Shown: positions 35,345 through 43,982 of the stretch, one piece after another | Layout: each line of letters opens with the position of its first letter | Numbering within the stretch: position 1 is the stretch's first letter | Assembly: GCF_000473085.1 (NCBI RefSeq) | Contig: NZ_AXBA01000012.1 | Location: 56,924-120,923, forward strand | Direction: 5' to 3' | Length of the DNA: 64,000 nucleotides | Source: Azorhizobium doebereinerae UFLA1-100 | Lineage (GTDB): Bacteria; Pseudomonadota; Alphaproteobacteria; Rhizobiales; Xanthobacteraceae | Notes under the pieces: generated by a model | Told to the model about the DNA's origin: nothing | What the model saw: the letters and a program-made list of their open reading frames with translations, nothing else | Databases searched by the model: none | Made by a program: the position numbers and the translations under genes

Positions 35345-35371
35345 ACGCCTCCGCTTGCGAGGCGTTTCATG
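35345..35371 (+). promoter_or_regulatory. hairpin hiding the SMR gene ribosome site
   Basis: ACGCCTC (35345-35351) pairs perfectly with GAGGCGT (35359-35365). The only plausible Shine-Dalgarno, GAGG (35359-35362), is within the 3' arm, six bases from the ATG at 35369. This would limit translation unless opened. Confidence 0.5.
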
Positions 35372-35698
35372 ACCTATGTGATCTTGCTGGTCGCCATCGT
35401 CGCCGAAGTGATCGCCACCTCGGCGCTCAAGGCCGCCGAGGGCTTCACCCGGCTGTGGCCGAGCCTGATCGTCGTCGCGGGCTACGGCGTCGCCTTCGTC
35501 TGCCTGTCGCTGACGCTGAAGACCATTCCCGTGGGCATCGCCTACGCCACATGGTCGGGCGTCGGCATCGTGCTGGTGGCCGGCGTCGCCTGGGCGCTCT
35601 ACGGCCAGGCGCTCGATCTGGCCGGAGCGGTCGGCATCGGCCTCATCATCGCCGGGGTGCTGACGGTGAACCTGCTGTCGAAGACGCCGGTGCACTGA
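35369..35698 (+). CDS. small multidrug resistance (SMR) family exporter
   Basis: The 109-residue protein has four membrane helices with the essential Glu13 in LVAIVAEVIATSALKAAEGF, then YATWSGVGIV in helix 3. SMR dimers export cationic drugs or guanidinium compounds against protons. Without more context I cannot choose between the EmrE/Qac and Gdx subtypes, although the SALKAAEGF segment is Qac-like. A hairpin covers its ribosome site; two further hairpins lie after the stop. Confidence 0.9.
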   Translation: MTYVILLVAIVAEVIATSALKAAEGFTRLWPSLIVVAGYGVAFVCLSLTLKTIPVGIAYATWSGVGIVLVAGVAWALYGQALDLAGAVGIGLIIAGVLTVNLLSKTPVH

Positions 35699-35703
35699 CG
35701 GGT

Positions 35704-35758
35704 GGTTTGGTGGCGGAAGCACCAAGCCAAAACTCCGACCTTTCACTACACTCGGAGT
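35704..35758. other. two hairpins downstream of the SMR gene
   Basis: GGTTTGGTG (35704-35712) pairs with CACCAAGCC (35720-35728), one G-U pair. ACTCCGA (35732-35738) pairs with TCGGAGT (35752-35758). They mark the edge of a lower-GC islet and may end SMR transcription; no T-run is present. Confidence 0.5.
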
Positions 35759-35832
35759 CTAGGTTAATGAGTCGTTAACGGTGTAGTCTTTTGGATTGCG
35801 CCAGCGGAAGGAATCAGGCATATTCCCAAGCC

Positions 35833-36345
35833 ATGACTATAGAGACGCTTGCAGACTTCATCATCCGTCGCCGCCGCGAGATCGCGGAGGCTCAAGATCG
35901 GCTGCGAGTGGAGCTTGATGCTTTGGACAAAGAGTTCGAGCAGATCGACAAGGCGGCCCGCGCGGCGGGGATCGAGGAGAACGCTATCGCCACCGAAAGG
36001 TACCGCGAGAACAACGGTTTCTTCGCAGTGGAGAGGACACGTCAGAAGGTCGTCGCGGAGAAGACCATCAAGGAGGCAGTTGTCGAAATTCTGAAGGATG
36101 CCGGGCACGGCATGACTGCTCTTGAAATTCTCCCAAAGGTGAACCAACGGCTCGGAGTTGATTACCCACGTACGAGTCTTAGCCCTCAACTCTCACGGCT
36201 CAAGGCTGACGGCATCCTCGTGCGTGACGGAATCGCGTGGAGCCTTGCGCAGGCTCCTCAAACGGAAAAGGCCCCAACCGCAGCAGCGGAAGGGGCCTCG
36301 AAGCCGGAGACCGCTGAGGGTAGCGACCTCAGCGTCTTCTCTTGA
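35833..36345 (+). CDS. orphan protein: coiled coil plus winged helix, lower GC
   Basis: The 170-residue product has an N-terminal charged helix (~8-50, IIRRRREIAEAQDRLRVELD, probable coiled coil). A winged-helix-like domain follows (~85-150: KEAVVEILKDAGHGMTALEI, SLSPQLSRLKADGILVRDG), then an Ala/Glu tail. The C-terminal domain resembles small DNA-binding proteins from phages and mobile elements, but I recognise no family. Base and codon use are visibly less GC-rich than in neighbouring genes, suggesting recent acquisition. A hairpin AGGCCCC/GGGGCCT lies within its last codons (about 36268-36299) and would read as a terminator on the minus strand. Confidence 0.6.
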   Translation: MTIETLADFIIRRRREIAEAQDRLRVELDALDKEFEQIDKAARAAGIEENAIATERYRENNGFFAVERTRQKVVAEKTIKEAVVEILKDAGHGMTALEILPKVNQRLGVDYPRTSLSPQLSRLKADGILVRDGIAWSLAQAPQTEKAPTAAAEGASKPETAEGSDLSVFS

Positions 36346-36699
36346 TCTACCCGCGTCTAGCCGGCGCAAAAAAAGGGAAAGGAGAACAGCGTGGTTTGGC
36401 ACCCCACCCGCTTGATAGCGGGTCCGCCCTAAGGCGGTTCCGTCCTGCCCCCTTCCATAAGGGGTAAGATCATCGGCGCCGCGGCGGTTCCACCCGTGCG
36501 GCACCGATGTGCATCTGTAACAGCCTCTTCTATCTTTGGCAAGCTAAGACACTGATTCAGATCATTGAATCGGAACAATGAGTTGCGCCTAAACGTCTGA
36601 AATCCTGATCTGTCGCGCGCTATGGCATAGAGACGTTAAAGCAGGAACACGGCCGTGAGCTTCCCAAGCGAGAGCTTGTTGCTTACGTTCGGCTGGCGC
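36346..36699. other. 354-base lower-GC gap with a cluster of stem-loops
   Basis: No gene is convincing. Four stem-loops are packed between 36407 and 36509. CCCGCT-TGAT-AGCGGG (36407-36422), CCGCC-CTAA-GGCGG (36424-36437) and CCCCTT-CCAT-AAGGGG (36449-36464) all have 4-base loops. The fourth has 6+5 bp around one mismatch (36471-36482 with 36498-36509). Further on, GATTCA-GATCAT-TGAATC (36554-36571) is a palindrome. A minus-strand frame of 103 codons overlaps the cluster but looks like a by-product. A structured RNA or mobile-element remnant is possible. Confidence 0.5.
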
Positions 36700-37302
36700 T
36701 CACGCCCCGGTGGGGCTGAGCACCAGGTTGAGCATGCGCTGGCCGGCGTTCCACTGCGCCTGGAACAGCGCGCCCGCCATGCCCTGCGCATCGGCGGCCG
36801 CCTCGCGGGCCAGCGAGGCCACGGTGGGGAACGGCGCCTTGAGCTGCGCCACCACTTCGTCGGTCTCGAAGGAGAGGTCGGCGTCGAACTTGCGGGCGAT
36901 CTGCTGCATGCGCCGGTTGCGGGCGAGGCAGTTCATGTACAGCGTGCGGATGCCGCGATTGCGGGCGGCGAGCACGGTGCGGTTCATCAGCAGGGTGCCG
37001 AGGCCGAGATTCTGGTAGGGCGCCTCGACGCTGAAGGCGGCTTCGGCCTCGCTCGGCAGGATCTCGGAGAAGGGATAGAGCTCGGCGGCGGCGCACAGCA
37101 CGCCGTCCACGAAGCAGCCATGCACGATGGCGCCGGAGCGGAACACGCGCTCGGCATAATGGCTGATGAAATCATCGCTGACCGCAGAGCCGAAGCGGCT
37201 GCGGCGGGTCTCGGTGTCGAGGCGCAGGAGATGATCACGGAAGATCTGAACTTCGCTGGGCCACAGCTTGCGGATGATGCCCGGCGCGCGCTCGTCGCTC
37301 AT
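36700..37302 (-). CDS. GNAT-family acetyltransferase
   Basis: The 200-residue protein has a GNAT fold. The acetyl-CoA loop is in APYQNLGLGTLLMNRTVLAARNRG, preceded by AAFSVE and followed by TLYMNCLARNRRMQQIARKF. The N-terminal LWPSEVQIFRDHLLRLDTETRRSRF is found in a group of GNATs related to the C-terminal domain of protein acetyltransferases. The start MSDERAPG at 37302 is chosen over a longer frame. The substrate (small molecule or protein lysine) is unknown. Confidence 0.85.
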   Translation of the reverse strand: MSDERAPGIIRKLWPSEVQIFRDHLLRLDTETRRSRFGSAVSDDFISHYAERVFRSGAIVHGCFVDGVLCAAAELYPFSEILPSEAEAAFSVEAPYQNLGLGTLLMNRTVLAARNRGIRTLYMNCLARNRRMQQIARKFDADLSFETDEVVAQLKAPFPTVASLAREAAADAQGMAGALFQAQWNAGQRMLNLVLSPTGA

Positions 37303-37490
37303 GATGAAAACTCCCAACTGTCCTGCATCCCCCCGGTCTGCGTTGTCTCCCGTAAATATGTGCATCGCAGCAAAGGTCAAGCGCACTGACCTACCGATAT
37401 GGAAGCATTAACCTCCAATGGGTTGCATGAAAAATTGCAAGCTATTGAGAGCAGGAGATTTTTGCGCCGCCATGCGGAACACGCAAACCT

Positions 37491-37518
37491 GCTGCGCCGC
37501 AACATCATGCGGCGCAGC
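37491..37518 (-). terminator. 11-bp hairpin after the glycerate kinase gene
   Basis: GCTGCGCCGCA (37491-37501) and TGCGGCGCAGC (37508-37518) pair perfectly around a 6-base loop, 17 bases after the minus-strand stop. It is a probable terminator although no long T-run follows. The same TGCGCCGCA-N6-TGCGGCGCA core occurs upstream of phaA. Confidence 0.55.
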
Positions 37519-37535
37519 GGCGGCAGCGGGGTGGG

Positions 37536-38780
37536 TCAGCGGATGAGGATGGCGCGGAAATCGTTGACATTGGTCAGCGTCGGCCCGGTGACCACCAGCC
37601 GGTCCAGCGCCTGGAAGAAGCTGTAGCCGTCGTTATTGGCGAGATAGGCGTCGGGCGCGAGCCCCTTGGCCCGCGCCGCCTCCAGCACGGTGGCATCGAA
37701 CCAGGCACCGGCATTATCCTCGGTGCCGTCCACCCCGTCGGTATCGCAGGCGATGGCGCTGATGCCGGCCTCGCCCTTCAGCGCCACGGCGAGGGCCAGC
37801 AGGAATTCCACGTTGCGCCCGCCGCGCCCCTTGCCGCGCACCGTCACGGTCGTCTCGCCGCCGGACAGCAGCACGCAGGGCGCCTTAGCCGGCAGGCCGT
37901 GGCTCGCGGCCGAGCGGGCGATGCCGGCGAACACGGTCGCCGCCTCGCGCGCCTCGCCCTCGATGGCGTCGCCGAGGATCAGCGGCGTGAGGCCGAAGCC
38001 GCGCGCCGTCGCCTGTGCCGCCTCCAGCGCCATCAGCGGGGTGGCGATCATGTGCACCTCCTGGCCGGGCAAGGGATCGCCGGAGACCACATTGGTGCGG
38101 ATCACCTGCTCCAGATGCGGCGTCACCGCGATGCCGTAGGCCCGCATCAGCCGCAGCACCTCCTCCGGGTCGGAGGCCTCGGGAATGGTGGGGCCGGAGC
38201 CGATGGCGCCGGGGTCGTCTCCCGGCACGTCGGAGATCAGATATGTCACCGCCCGCGCCGGGGCGATGGCGGTGGCGAGGCGCCCGCCCTTGATGGCGGA
38301 CATGGACTTGCGCACCCGATTCATGATGCCGATGGGCGCGCCGGACTTCAGCAGCTGCGTGTTCAGCGCCTGCTTGTCCGCCAGCGTCAGGCCCTCGGCC
38401 GGCTGGGTGAGCAGGGCCGAGGCGCCACCCGACATGAGGCACACCACCAGGTCGTCCGGCCCGGCCGAGCGGGCGAGTTCCAGGATGCGGCGGGCGGCAT
38501 CGAAGCCGGCCTGATCGGGCACCGGATGGGCGGCCTCCACGATCTCCACATATTGCGTCTCGCAGCCATGGCCGTAGCGGGTAACGATCAGCCCCTCGCA
38601 CGGCCGCCCCCAGGCGACCTCGAACGCGCGGGCCATGCGGGCGGACGCCTTGCCGGCGCCGATGACGATGGTGCGGCCCCGGGGCGGCTCCGGCAGGCGG
38701 CCTTCGAACTTGCCTTCCGGCACGGCGGCCGTCAGCGCGGCATCGAACAGGGCGAGCAGGATGTCCCGATCGGACGGCAT
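37536..38780 (-). CDS. glycerate 2-kinase/hydroxypyruvate reductase-type (MOFRL family)
   Basis: The 414-residue protein has the DUF4147 N-terminal half (GAGKASARMARAFE, VCLMSGGASALLTQPAEGLT) and a C-terminal MOFRL half (VLLSGGETTVTVRGKGRGGRNVEFLLALA, CDTDGVDGTEDNAGAW). TtuD-type enzymes convert D-glycerate to 2-phosphoglycerate in glyoxylate, serine or tartrate metabolism. It is divergent from a TAXI-TRAP transporter gene, hinting that the transporter may import a related acid; that is inference. A GTATAC-centred sequence lies just upstream of its ATG. Confidence 0.9.
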   Translation of the reverse strand: MPSDRDILLALFDAALTAAVPEGKFEGRLPEPPRGRTIVIGAGKASARMARAFEVAWGRPCEGLIVTRYGHGCETQYVEIVEAAHPVPDQAGFDAARRILELARSAGPDDLVVCLMSGGASALLTQPAEGLTLADKQALNTQLLKSGAPIGIMNRVRKSMSAIKGGRLATAIAPARAVTYLISDVPGDDPGAIGSGPTIPEASDPEEVLRLMRAYGIAVTPHLEQVIRTNVVSGDPLPGQEVHMIATPLMALEAAQATARGFGLTPLILGDAIEGEAREAATVFAGIARSAASHGLPAKAPCVLLSGGETTVTVRGKGRGGRNVEFLLALAVALKGEAGISAIACDTDGVDGTEDNAGAWFDATVLEAARAKGLAPDAYLANNDGYSFFQALDRLVVTGPTLTNVNDFRAILIR

Positions 38781-38790
38781 GGCGTTTCCT

Positions 38791-38805
38791 TATGTATACT
38801 TTATG
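38791..38805. promoter_or_regulatory. possible GntR-type operator, GTATAC core
   Basis: An AT-rich sequence TATGTATACTTTATG has the self-complementary core GTATAC (38794-38799), the centre of many FCD-type GntR operators. It is 14 bases before the glycerate kinase ATG in the divergent gap. No GntR gene is adjacent. Confidence 0.35.
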
Positions 38806-38975
38806 CCAATAGTCGTAACCCGACCTTCGGCGGAGGGCAACGGCTCCCGCCGGCCGCGGGCCGCCCCTATGGGAAATTAGTCGATAGCCTGCAAAAACCC
38901 GCTGGCCTTTGGCGGGAGAGGCGGTAGCTTCACTTCCAAATACAAAATCAAGAACACCGCTTTGGGAGACCGCCC

Positions 38976-39917
38976 TTGAAGAAACTAGCCATTGCCGCCC
39001 TTGCGGGCGCCCTCGCCTTCTCGCCCCTCGCCGCCCGGGCCGAATTCATCAACGTGCTGACCGGGGGCACGTCCGGCGTCTATTATCCGCTCGGCGTCGC
39101 CATCGCGAAGATCATCTCCGACAAGGTGCCGGACGCGCGCCCTTCGGTGCAGGCCACCAAGGCCTCGGTGGAGAACCTCATCCTGATCCAGCAGGGCAAG
39201 GGCGAGATCGGCTTCACGCTCGCCGACAGCCTCGCCGACGGCTGGGCGGGCAAGGAGGACGCCGGCTTCAAGGCGCCGCTCAAGAAGGTGCGCGCGCTCG
39301 CCGCCATCTATCCCAACTACATCCAGATCGTCGCGTCCAAGGACAGCGGCATCAAGAGCATCGACGACCTCAAGGGCAAACGCCTCTCGGTGGGCGCGCC
39401 GAAGTCCGGCACGGAGCTGAACGCCCGCGCCATCCTGAACGCCGCCGGCCTCAAATATGAGGACCTCGGCAAGGTGGAATACCTGCCGTTCGCCGAGTCG
39501 GTGGAACTGATGAAGAACCGCCAGCTCGACGCCACGCTCCAGTCCGCCGGGCTCGGCGTCGCCTCCATCAAGGACCTCGCCACCGCGGTCGAGATCAACG
39601 TGGTGGAAATCCCGGCCAGCGTCGTGGACAAGGTCGGCACGCCCTATCTCAAGACCAGCATCCCCGCCGGCACCTATACCGGCCAGGACAAGGACGTGCC
39701 CACCGCCGCCGTGCCCAACTTCCTCGTGGTGCGCGAGGACATGAAGGAAGGCGACGTCTACGCCATCACCAAGGCGATCTTCGACAATCTGGCCGACCTC
39801 CAGGCCGCCCACGTGGCCGCCAAGTCCATCTCGCTGAAGGACGCCATGAAGGGCTCGCCGGTGCCGTTCCATCCCGGCGCGGAAAAGTACTTCAAGGAAA
39901 AGGGCGTCACGCCCTGA
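38976..39917 (+). CDS. TAXI-family TRAP transporter solute-binding protein
   Basis: The 313-residue protein has a signal peptide (KKLAIAALAGALAFSPLAARA). The mature TAXI fold begins INVLTGGTSGVYYPLGVAIAKII and contains SVQATKASVENLILIQQGKGEIGF, KGKRLSVGAPKSGTELNARAIL and the C-terminal PFHPGAEKYFKEKG. It captures a ligand, often an organic acid or amino acid such as glutamate, and hands it to the fused permease encoded 163 bases on. The start is TTG at 38976, with GGGAG eight bases upstream. Confidence 0.93.
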   Translation: MKKLAIAALAGALAFSPLAARAEFINVLTGGTSGVYYPLGVAIAKIISDKVPDARPSVQATKASVENLILIQQGKGEIGFTLADSLADGWAGKEDAGFKAPLKKVRALAAIYPNYIQIVASKDSGIKSIDDLKGKRLSVGAPKSGTELNARAILNAAGLKYEDLGKVEYLPFAESVELMKNRQLDATLQSAGLGVASIKDLATAVEINVVEIPASVVDKVGTPYLKTSIPAGTYTGQDKDVPTAAVPNFLVVREDMKEGDVYAITKAIFDNLADLQAAHVAAKSISLKDAMKGSPVPFHPGAEKYFKEKGVTP

Positions 39918-40080
39918 GACCCGGCCGCGCGGCGCCCGTCACGGGCCGCCGCACAGGCTGCGCGAAGCGTCGCGCCCCACTCCCGCGCCGGTCCGCCCGG
40001 CGGCGGGAGGCGGGCGTGGCGATGCCGTGTTTCCGTCCTGCCGCGCTGGCGCGGCCCGCCTTGTGGAGCGAACCCCGAAG

Positions 40081-42201
40081 ATGAGCGCGCCGAGCCTCTC
40101 CGCCGAGACCGACATCACCCCGCCGCAGACCTTTGCCCCCATCGACGACATGGAGCACGGTCTGCCGCCCGGCTTCGGCAGCGGCTTCAAGGGCACGCTG
40201 CTGTTCTCCATCGCCATCCTGTTCTCGGTCTACCAGCTGTTCGTCTCCACCTACGCCATCCTGCCGAGCCAGGTGATCCGCGCGCTGCACGTGGGCTTCC
40301 TGTGCCTGATCTCGGCGGCGCTGATCGCCAACCACCGCTCCGCCTCCAAGGCCGGCGTGGCGCTCGGCTGGGCGCTGGGGCTCATCGGCTTCGGCACCGG
40401 GCTCTACCAGTGGATCTTCTATAACGACCTGATCCTGCGCGCCGGCGAGATCTCGCGGGCCGACTTCGTGGTCGGCATCGCGCTGATCGTGGTGGTGTTC
40501 GCCATCTCCTGGCAGATGATGGGCGCGGCCCTGCCGCTGATCTGCGGGGCCTTCCTCCTGTACGGCCTGCTGGGCCAGTATCTGCCCGCCCCGCTCGACC
40601 ATCGCGGCTACTCGCTGGAGCAGATCGTCGAGCAGATGTCGTTCGGCACCGAGGGCATCTACGGCACGCCCATCGCGGTCTCGGCCACCTACATCTTCCT
40701 GTTCGTCCTGTTCGGCACGTTCCTGGAGCGGGCCGGCATGATCCAGCTGTTCAACGACATCGCGCTCGGCCTGTTCGGCCGTGCCCGCGGCGGGCCGGCG
40801 AAGGTGGCGGTGTTCTCCTCCGCGCTCATGGGCACCATCTCCGGCTCCGGCGTCGCCAACGTGGTGACGGTGGGCCAGTTCACCATCCCGCTGATGAAGC
40901 GCTTCGGCTACTCGTCGTCCTTTGCCGGCGGCGTGGAGGCCACCGCCTCCATGGGCGGGCAGATCATGCCGCCGGTGATGGGCGCGGTCGCCTTCATCAT
41001 GGCCGAGACCATCGGCGTGCCCTACGCCACCATCGTCAAGGCGGCGATCATCCCGGCCATCCTCTATTTCGCCTCCGCCTTCTGGATGGTGCATCTGGAG
41101 GCCGGCAAGCACGGCCTCGTGGGCATTCCCAGGGACAAGCTGCCACACGTGCTTTCGGCGCTGCGCCGCGGCTGGTACCTGCTGCTGCCGCTGGCGGTGC
41201 TGGTCTATCTGCTGTTCGCCGGCTACACGCCGCTGTTCGCGGGCGCCGTGGGCCTTGCTCTCACCGTCGTGCTGATCCTCGGCCAGAGCCTTGCCGGCAG
41301 CGCCCGCAATCCGATGCTGCGGCTTGCCTTCTGGATCGCCATCGGGCTGGCCTGCTCGGCCTTCTTCAAGCTCGGCGTGATGGTCGTCGTCGGCCTCGTG
41401 GCGGCGCTGATCCTGGCCAATTTCGCCACCCGCGGCGGCCGGGCGACGCTCGTCCTGTGCCGCGACGGCCTCGCCGAGGGCGCCCGCCAGGCGCTGCCGG
41501 TGGGCATGGCCTGCGCCATCGTCGGCACGGTGATCGGCGTGCTGACGCTCACCGGCACCGCCACCATCTTCGGCGGCTGGGTGGTGTCCATCGGCAAGGA
41601 TACGCTGTGGCTCTCGCTGCTGCTGACCATCGTCACCAGCATCATCCTGGGCACCGGCATCCCGACCATCCCCACCTACATCATCACCGCCTCGCTGGCC
41701 GCGCCGGCGCTGCTGACGCTGGGCGTGCCGCTGATCGTCAGCCACATGTTCGTATTCTATTACGGCATCATCGCCGACCTCACCCCGCCGGTGGCGCTGG
41801 CCGCGCTGGCCGCCGCGCCCATCGCCAAGGCCTCGCCCGACGCCATCGGCTGGCAGGCCTGCCGCATCGCGCTGGCCGGCTTCCTCATCCCGGTGATGGC
41901 GGTCTACGAGCCCACCCTGATGCTCCAGGAGGGCGGCGCCATCGCCGCGCAATACGGCTACTGGGTGGAAGTGGCCTACGTATCGCTCAAGGCGTGCATC
42001 GTCATCGGGCTGCTGGGCGCCATCGCCATCGGCTGGCTGTTCGGCCCCCTCGGCATCGTCGAGCGCGTGGTCGCGGCGCTGGCCGCCTTCCTGTTCGTGG
42101 CGGCGATGCCCATGTCCGACATCTCCGGCTTCGCGCTGCTCGCGGTGTTCCTGGGCTGGCACCTGCTCCAGGTGCGCCGCACGCCCGCGCCGGCCCCCTG
42201 A
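40081..42201 (+). CDS. TRAP transporter fused permease (DctQM-type, TAXI subgroup)
   Basis: The 706-residue protein has about 17-18 membrane helices and joins the small 4-helix DctQ part (N-terminal ~200 residues) to the large DctM part. Characteristic segments are SALMGTISGSGVANVVTVGQFTIPLMKR, GGVEATASMGGQIMPPVMGAVAFIMAE and ILGTGIPTIPTYIITASLAAPAL. It works with the TAXI binding protein to take up its ligand using the sodium or proton gradient. ATG 40081 is used; the ribosome site is weak. Confidence 0.93.
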   Translation: MSAPSLSAETDITPPQTFAPIDDMEHGLPPGFGSGFKGTLLFSIAILFSVYQLFVSTYAILPSQVIRALHVGFLCLISAALIANHRSASKAGVALGWALGLIGFGTGLYQWIFYNDLILRAGEISRADFVVGIALIVVVFAISWQMMGAALPLICGAFLLYGLLGQYLPAPLDHRGYSLEQIVEQMSFGTEGIYGTPIAVSATYIFLFVLFGTFLERAGMIQLFNDIALGLFGRARGGPAKVAVFSSALMGTISGSGVANVVTVGQFTIPLMKRFGYSSSFAGGVEATASMGGQIMPPVMGAVAFIMAETIGVPYATIVKAAIIPAILYFASAFWMVHLEAGKHGLVGIPRDKLPHVLSALRRGWYLLLPLAVLVYLLFAGYTPLFAGAVGLALTVVLILGQSLAGSARNPMLRLAFWIAIGLACSAFFKLGVMVVVGLVAALILANFATRGGRATLVLCRDGLAEGARQALPVGMACAIVGTVIGVLTLTGTATIFGGWVVSIGKDTLWLSLLLTIVTSIILGTGIPTIPTYIITASLAAPALLTLGVPLIVSHMFVFYYGIIADLTPPVALAALAAAPIAKASPDAIGWQACRIALAGFLIPVMAVYEPTLMLQEGGAIAAQYGYWVEVAYVSLKACIVIGLLGAIAIGWLFGPLGIVERVVAALAAFLFVAAMPMSDISGFALLAVFLGWHLLQVRRTPAPAP

Positions 42202-42204
42202 ACG

Positions 42205-42240
42205 CAAAAATCCCCGCGCAGCCGGAAGGCCGCACGGGGA
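42205..42240 (-). terminator. terminator of the aldehyde dehydrogenase gene
   Basis: A stem with two mismatches and a GGAA loop (42212-42239) is followed on the minus strand by ATTTTTGCG. The same hairpin could slow convergent TRAP transcription. Confidence 0.75.
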
Positions 42241-42258
42241 CCTGAAATAATCAGCGGC

Positions 42259-43656
42259 TCAGAACGGCGCGTCGATGTCCACCACGTCGATGAGCTTGTG
42301 ATTGACGAACTCCTTGATGCCGAGGCCGAGCAGTTCGCGCCCGTAGCCCGAGCGCCGCACGCCGCCGAACGGCAGGTCCGCCTTCACCATGGTGGGATGG
42401 TTGACGAACACCATGCCGGTGGAGATGCGCTTGGCCACTTCCGCGCCGTGCTTGGTGTCGGAGGTGAAGACCGAGCCGCCGAGGCCGAAGGGCGAGTCGT
42501 TGGCGATGCGCACCGCATCGTCCTCATCCTTGGCGCGGAACAGCATGGAGACCGGGCCGAAGAACTCCCAGTAACGGGCCGGATTGTCCTCGCCCACGTC
42601 GGTGAGGATGGTCGGCTGCACGAAGGCGCCCTGGTTCGGCACGGATGGGCCGACTTCCTCGGCTTTCGCCCCCTGGGCCACCGCGTCCTGGATCTTCTGC
42701 CGCACCTCGTCCGCCGCGCCCTGGGAGGAGAGCGGAGCGAGCGTGGTGGCCGGATCGAGCGGGTCGCCCGCCCGCAGCGCCGCCACGCCGGTCCTGTATT
42801 TCTCCAGGAAGGCGTCATAGAGCGCGTCGACGATGATCATGCGCTTGGACGACACGCACACCTGCCCGCCGTTCCAATGGCGGCCGAACACCGCCCAGTT
42901 GACCGTCTTCTCCAGGTCCGCGTCCGCCAGCACCACGAAGGCGTCGGCGCCGCCGAGCTCCATGGTGGATTTCTTCAGCGCCCGGCCCGCCTGCGCGGCG
43001 ACCTCCGCGCCCGCGCCCTCCGAGCCGGTCAGCGCCACGCCATGGACGCGCGGATCGTTGAGGATCAGCTCGATCTGCGAGCGGGTGGCATAGAGGTTCT
43101 TGAACGCCCCCGCCGGCAGCCCGGCCTCGGCCATCAGCTTCTCGAAGGCGGCGGCGCTCTGCGGCACGTTGGAGGCGTGCTTCAGCAGCATGGTATTCCC
43201 CGCCGAGAGCTGCGGGGCGATGATCCGGGCGATCTGGTAATAGGGGAAGTTCCAGGGCTCGATGGCGAGCAATACGCCGAGCGGCTCGCACACCAGCACC
43301 GCATCGCCCTCGGCCGGATCGGCCACCGGCAGCTTTTCCGGCGCCAGCAGGCCCTCGGCCTTCTGGGCATAGTATTCGAAGATGCGGGCGGACAGCTCCA
43401 CTTCCGCCTTCGCCTCGGCCAGCAGCTTGCCCATTTCCAGCGTCAGGATGCGGGCATAGGCATCCTCGTCCTTGCGCAGCAGGTCGGCCGCCTTCTGCAT
43501 CACCTGGGCGCGCTGCGCGAACGCGGTCTCGCGCCAGCCAAGGAAGGCCGCGTGCGCCTTGTCGATGGCCGTCTTCACCTCCGCGTCGGAGGCGTCGGGA
43601 AAGGTCTTCACCACTTCGCCGGTGTAGGGATTGGTTGTCGCATAGGCCATGGCCAT
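42259..43656 (-). CDS. NAD(P)-dependent succinate-semialdehyde dehydrogenase-type ALDH
   Basis: The 465-residue protein is an aldehyde dehydrogenase of the GabD1/Sad group. It has EPWNFPYYQIARIIAPQLSAG, catalytic Glu in MELGGADAFVV and catalytic Cys in NGGQVCVSSKR, and ends with GGVRRSGYGRELLGLGIKEFVNHKL. Length and motifs best fit succinate semialdehyde oxidation to succinate, but a broader aldehyde range is possible. ATG 43656 or 43650 are equally usable. It is divergent from adhP across a 393-base gap holding two FixK/FNR-type boxes. Confidence 0.88.
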   Translation of the reverse strand: MAMAYATTNPYTGEVVKTFPDASDAEVKTAIDKAHAAFLGWRETAFAQRAQVMQKAADLLRKDEDAYARILTLEMGKLLAEAKAEVELSARIFEYYAQKAEGLLAPEKLPVADPAEGDAVLVCEPLGVLLAIEPWNFPYYQIARIIAPQLSAGNTMLLKHASNVPQSAAAFEKLMAEAGLPAGAFKNLYATRSQIELILNDPRVHGVALTGSEGAGAEVAAQAGRALKKSTMELGGADAFVVLADADLEKTVNWAVFGRHWNGGQVCVSSKRMIIVDALYDAFLEKYRTGVAALRAGDPLDPATTLAPLSSQGAADEVRQKIQDAVAQGAKAEEVGPSVPNQGAFVQPTILTDVGEDNPARYWEFFGPVSMLFRAKDEDDAVRIANDSPFGLGGSVFTSDTKHGAEVAKRISTGMVFVNHPTMVKADLPFGGVRRSGYGRELLGLGIKEFVNHKLIDVVDIDAPF

Positions 43657-43867
43657 GTCCGTTCTGTTGGGAGGCATGCGCCCGCCCGGGCGGGCGCACC
43701 ATGTGCGCCGGCTCGCGCCCTCAAGGACGCGCGTCCGGCACGGAATATCGATCCTCACCGCCTGTCGCCTTCGGCGGGCACCCTCCGCCCCACTTCCCCC
43801 AGCGTCATCAAAAAAGGCGCGACGGCTGAAGGCATTGGCAGTCTCCCCGCCGCCTCACATGTCGGCG

Positions 43868-43881
43868 TTGATCCGCGTCAA
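43868..43881. promoter_or_regulatory. FixK/FNR-type box, distal
   Basis: TTGATCCGCGTCAA fits TTGAY-N4-RTCAA. It lies about 180 bases before adhP and 212 before the divergent ALDH start. Confidence 0.65.
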
Positions 43882-43982
43882 GTCAGCCGGCCCGACGCTC
43901 ACAATGGCGTGTTGACCGTTTGCCGCCCAGGCGATGCATGATGGCCCCGCGCCGCCCCGCGGCCGCATCCCGCCGCGTGCGC

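Noticed and set aside
35319-35369. Guanidine riboswitch before the SMR gene
   Set aside because: Only one hairpin is present and its loop lacks the ACGR motif; no ykkC-like fold is seen.
36193-36504. Minus-strand 103-codon frame over the hairpin cluster
   Set aside because: It overlaps the orphan gene and the stem-loops, has no clear ribosome site and no recognisable domain. It is kept only as an alternative explanation for the islet.
36572-36597. GGAAC-N17-CGTC, resembling an EcfG promoter
   Set aside because: The spacer is one longer than the six exact sites and the -10 has a mismatch; no gene follows on that strand.
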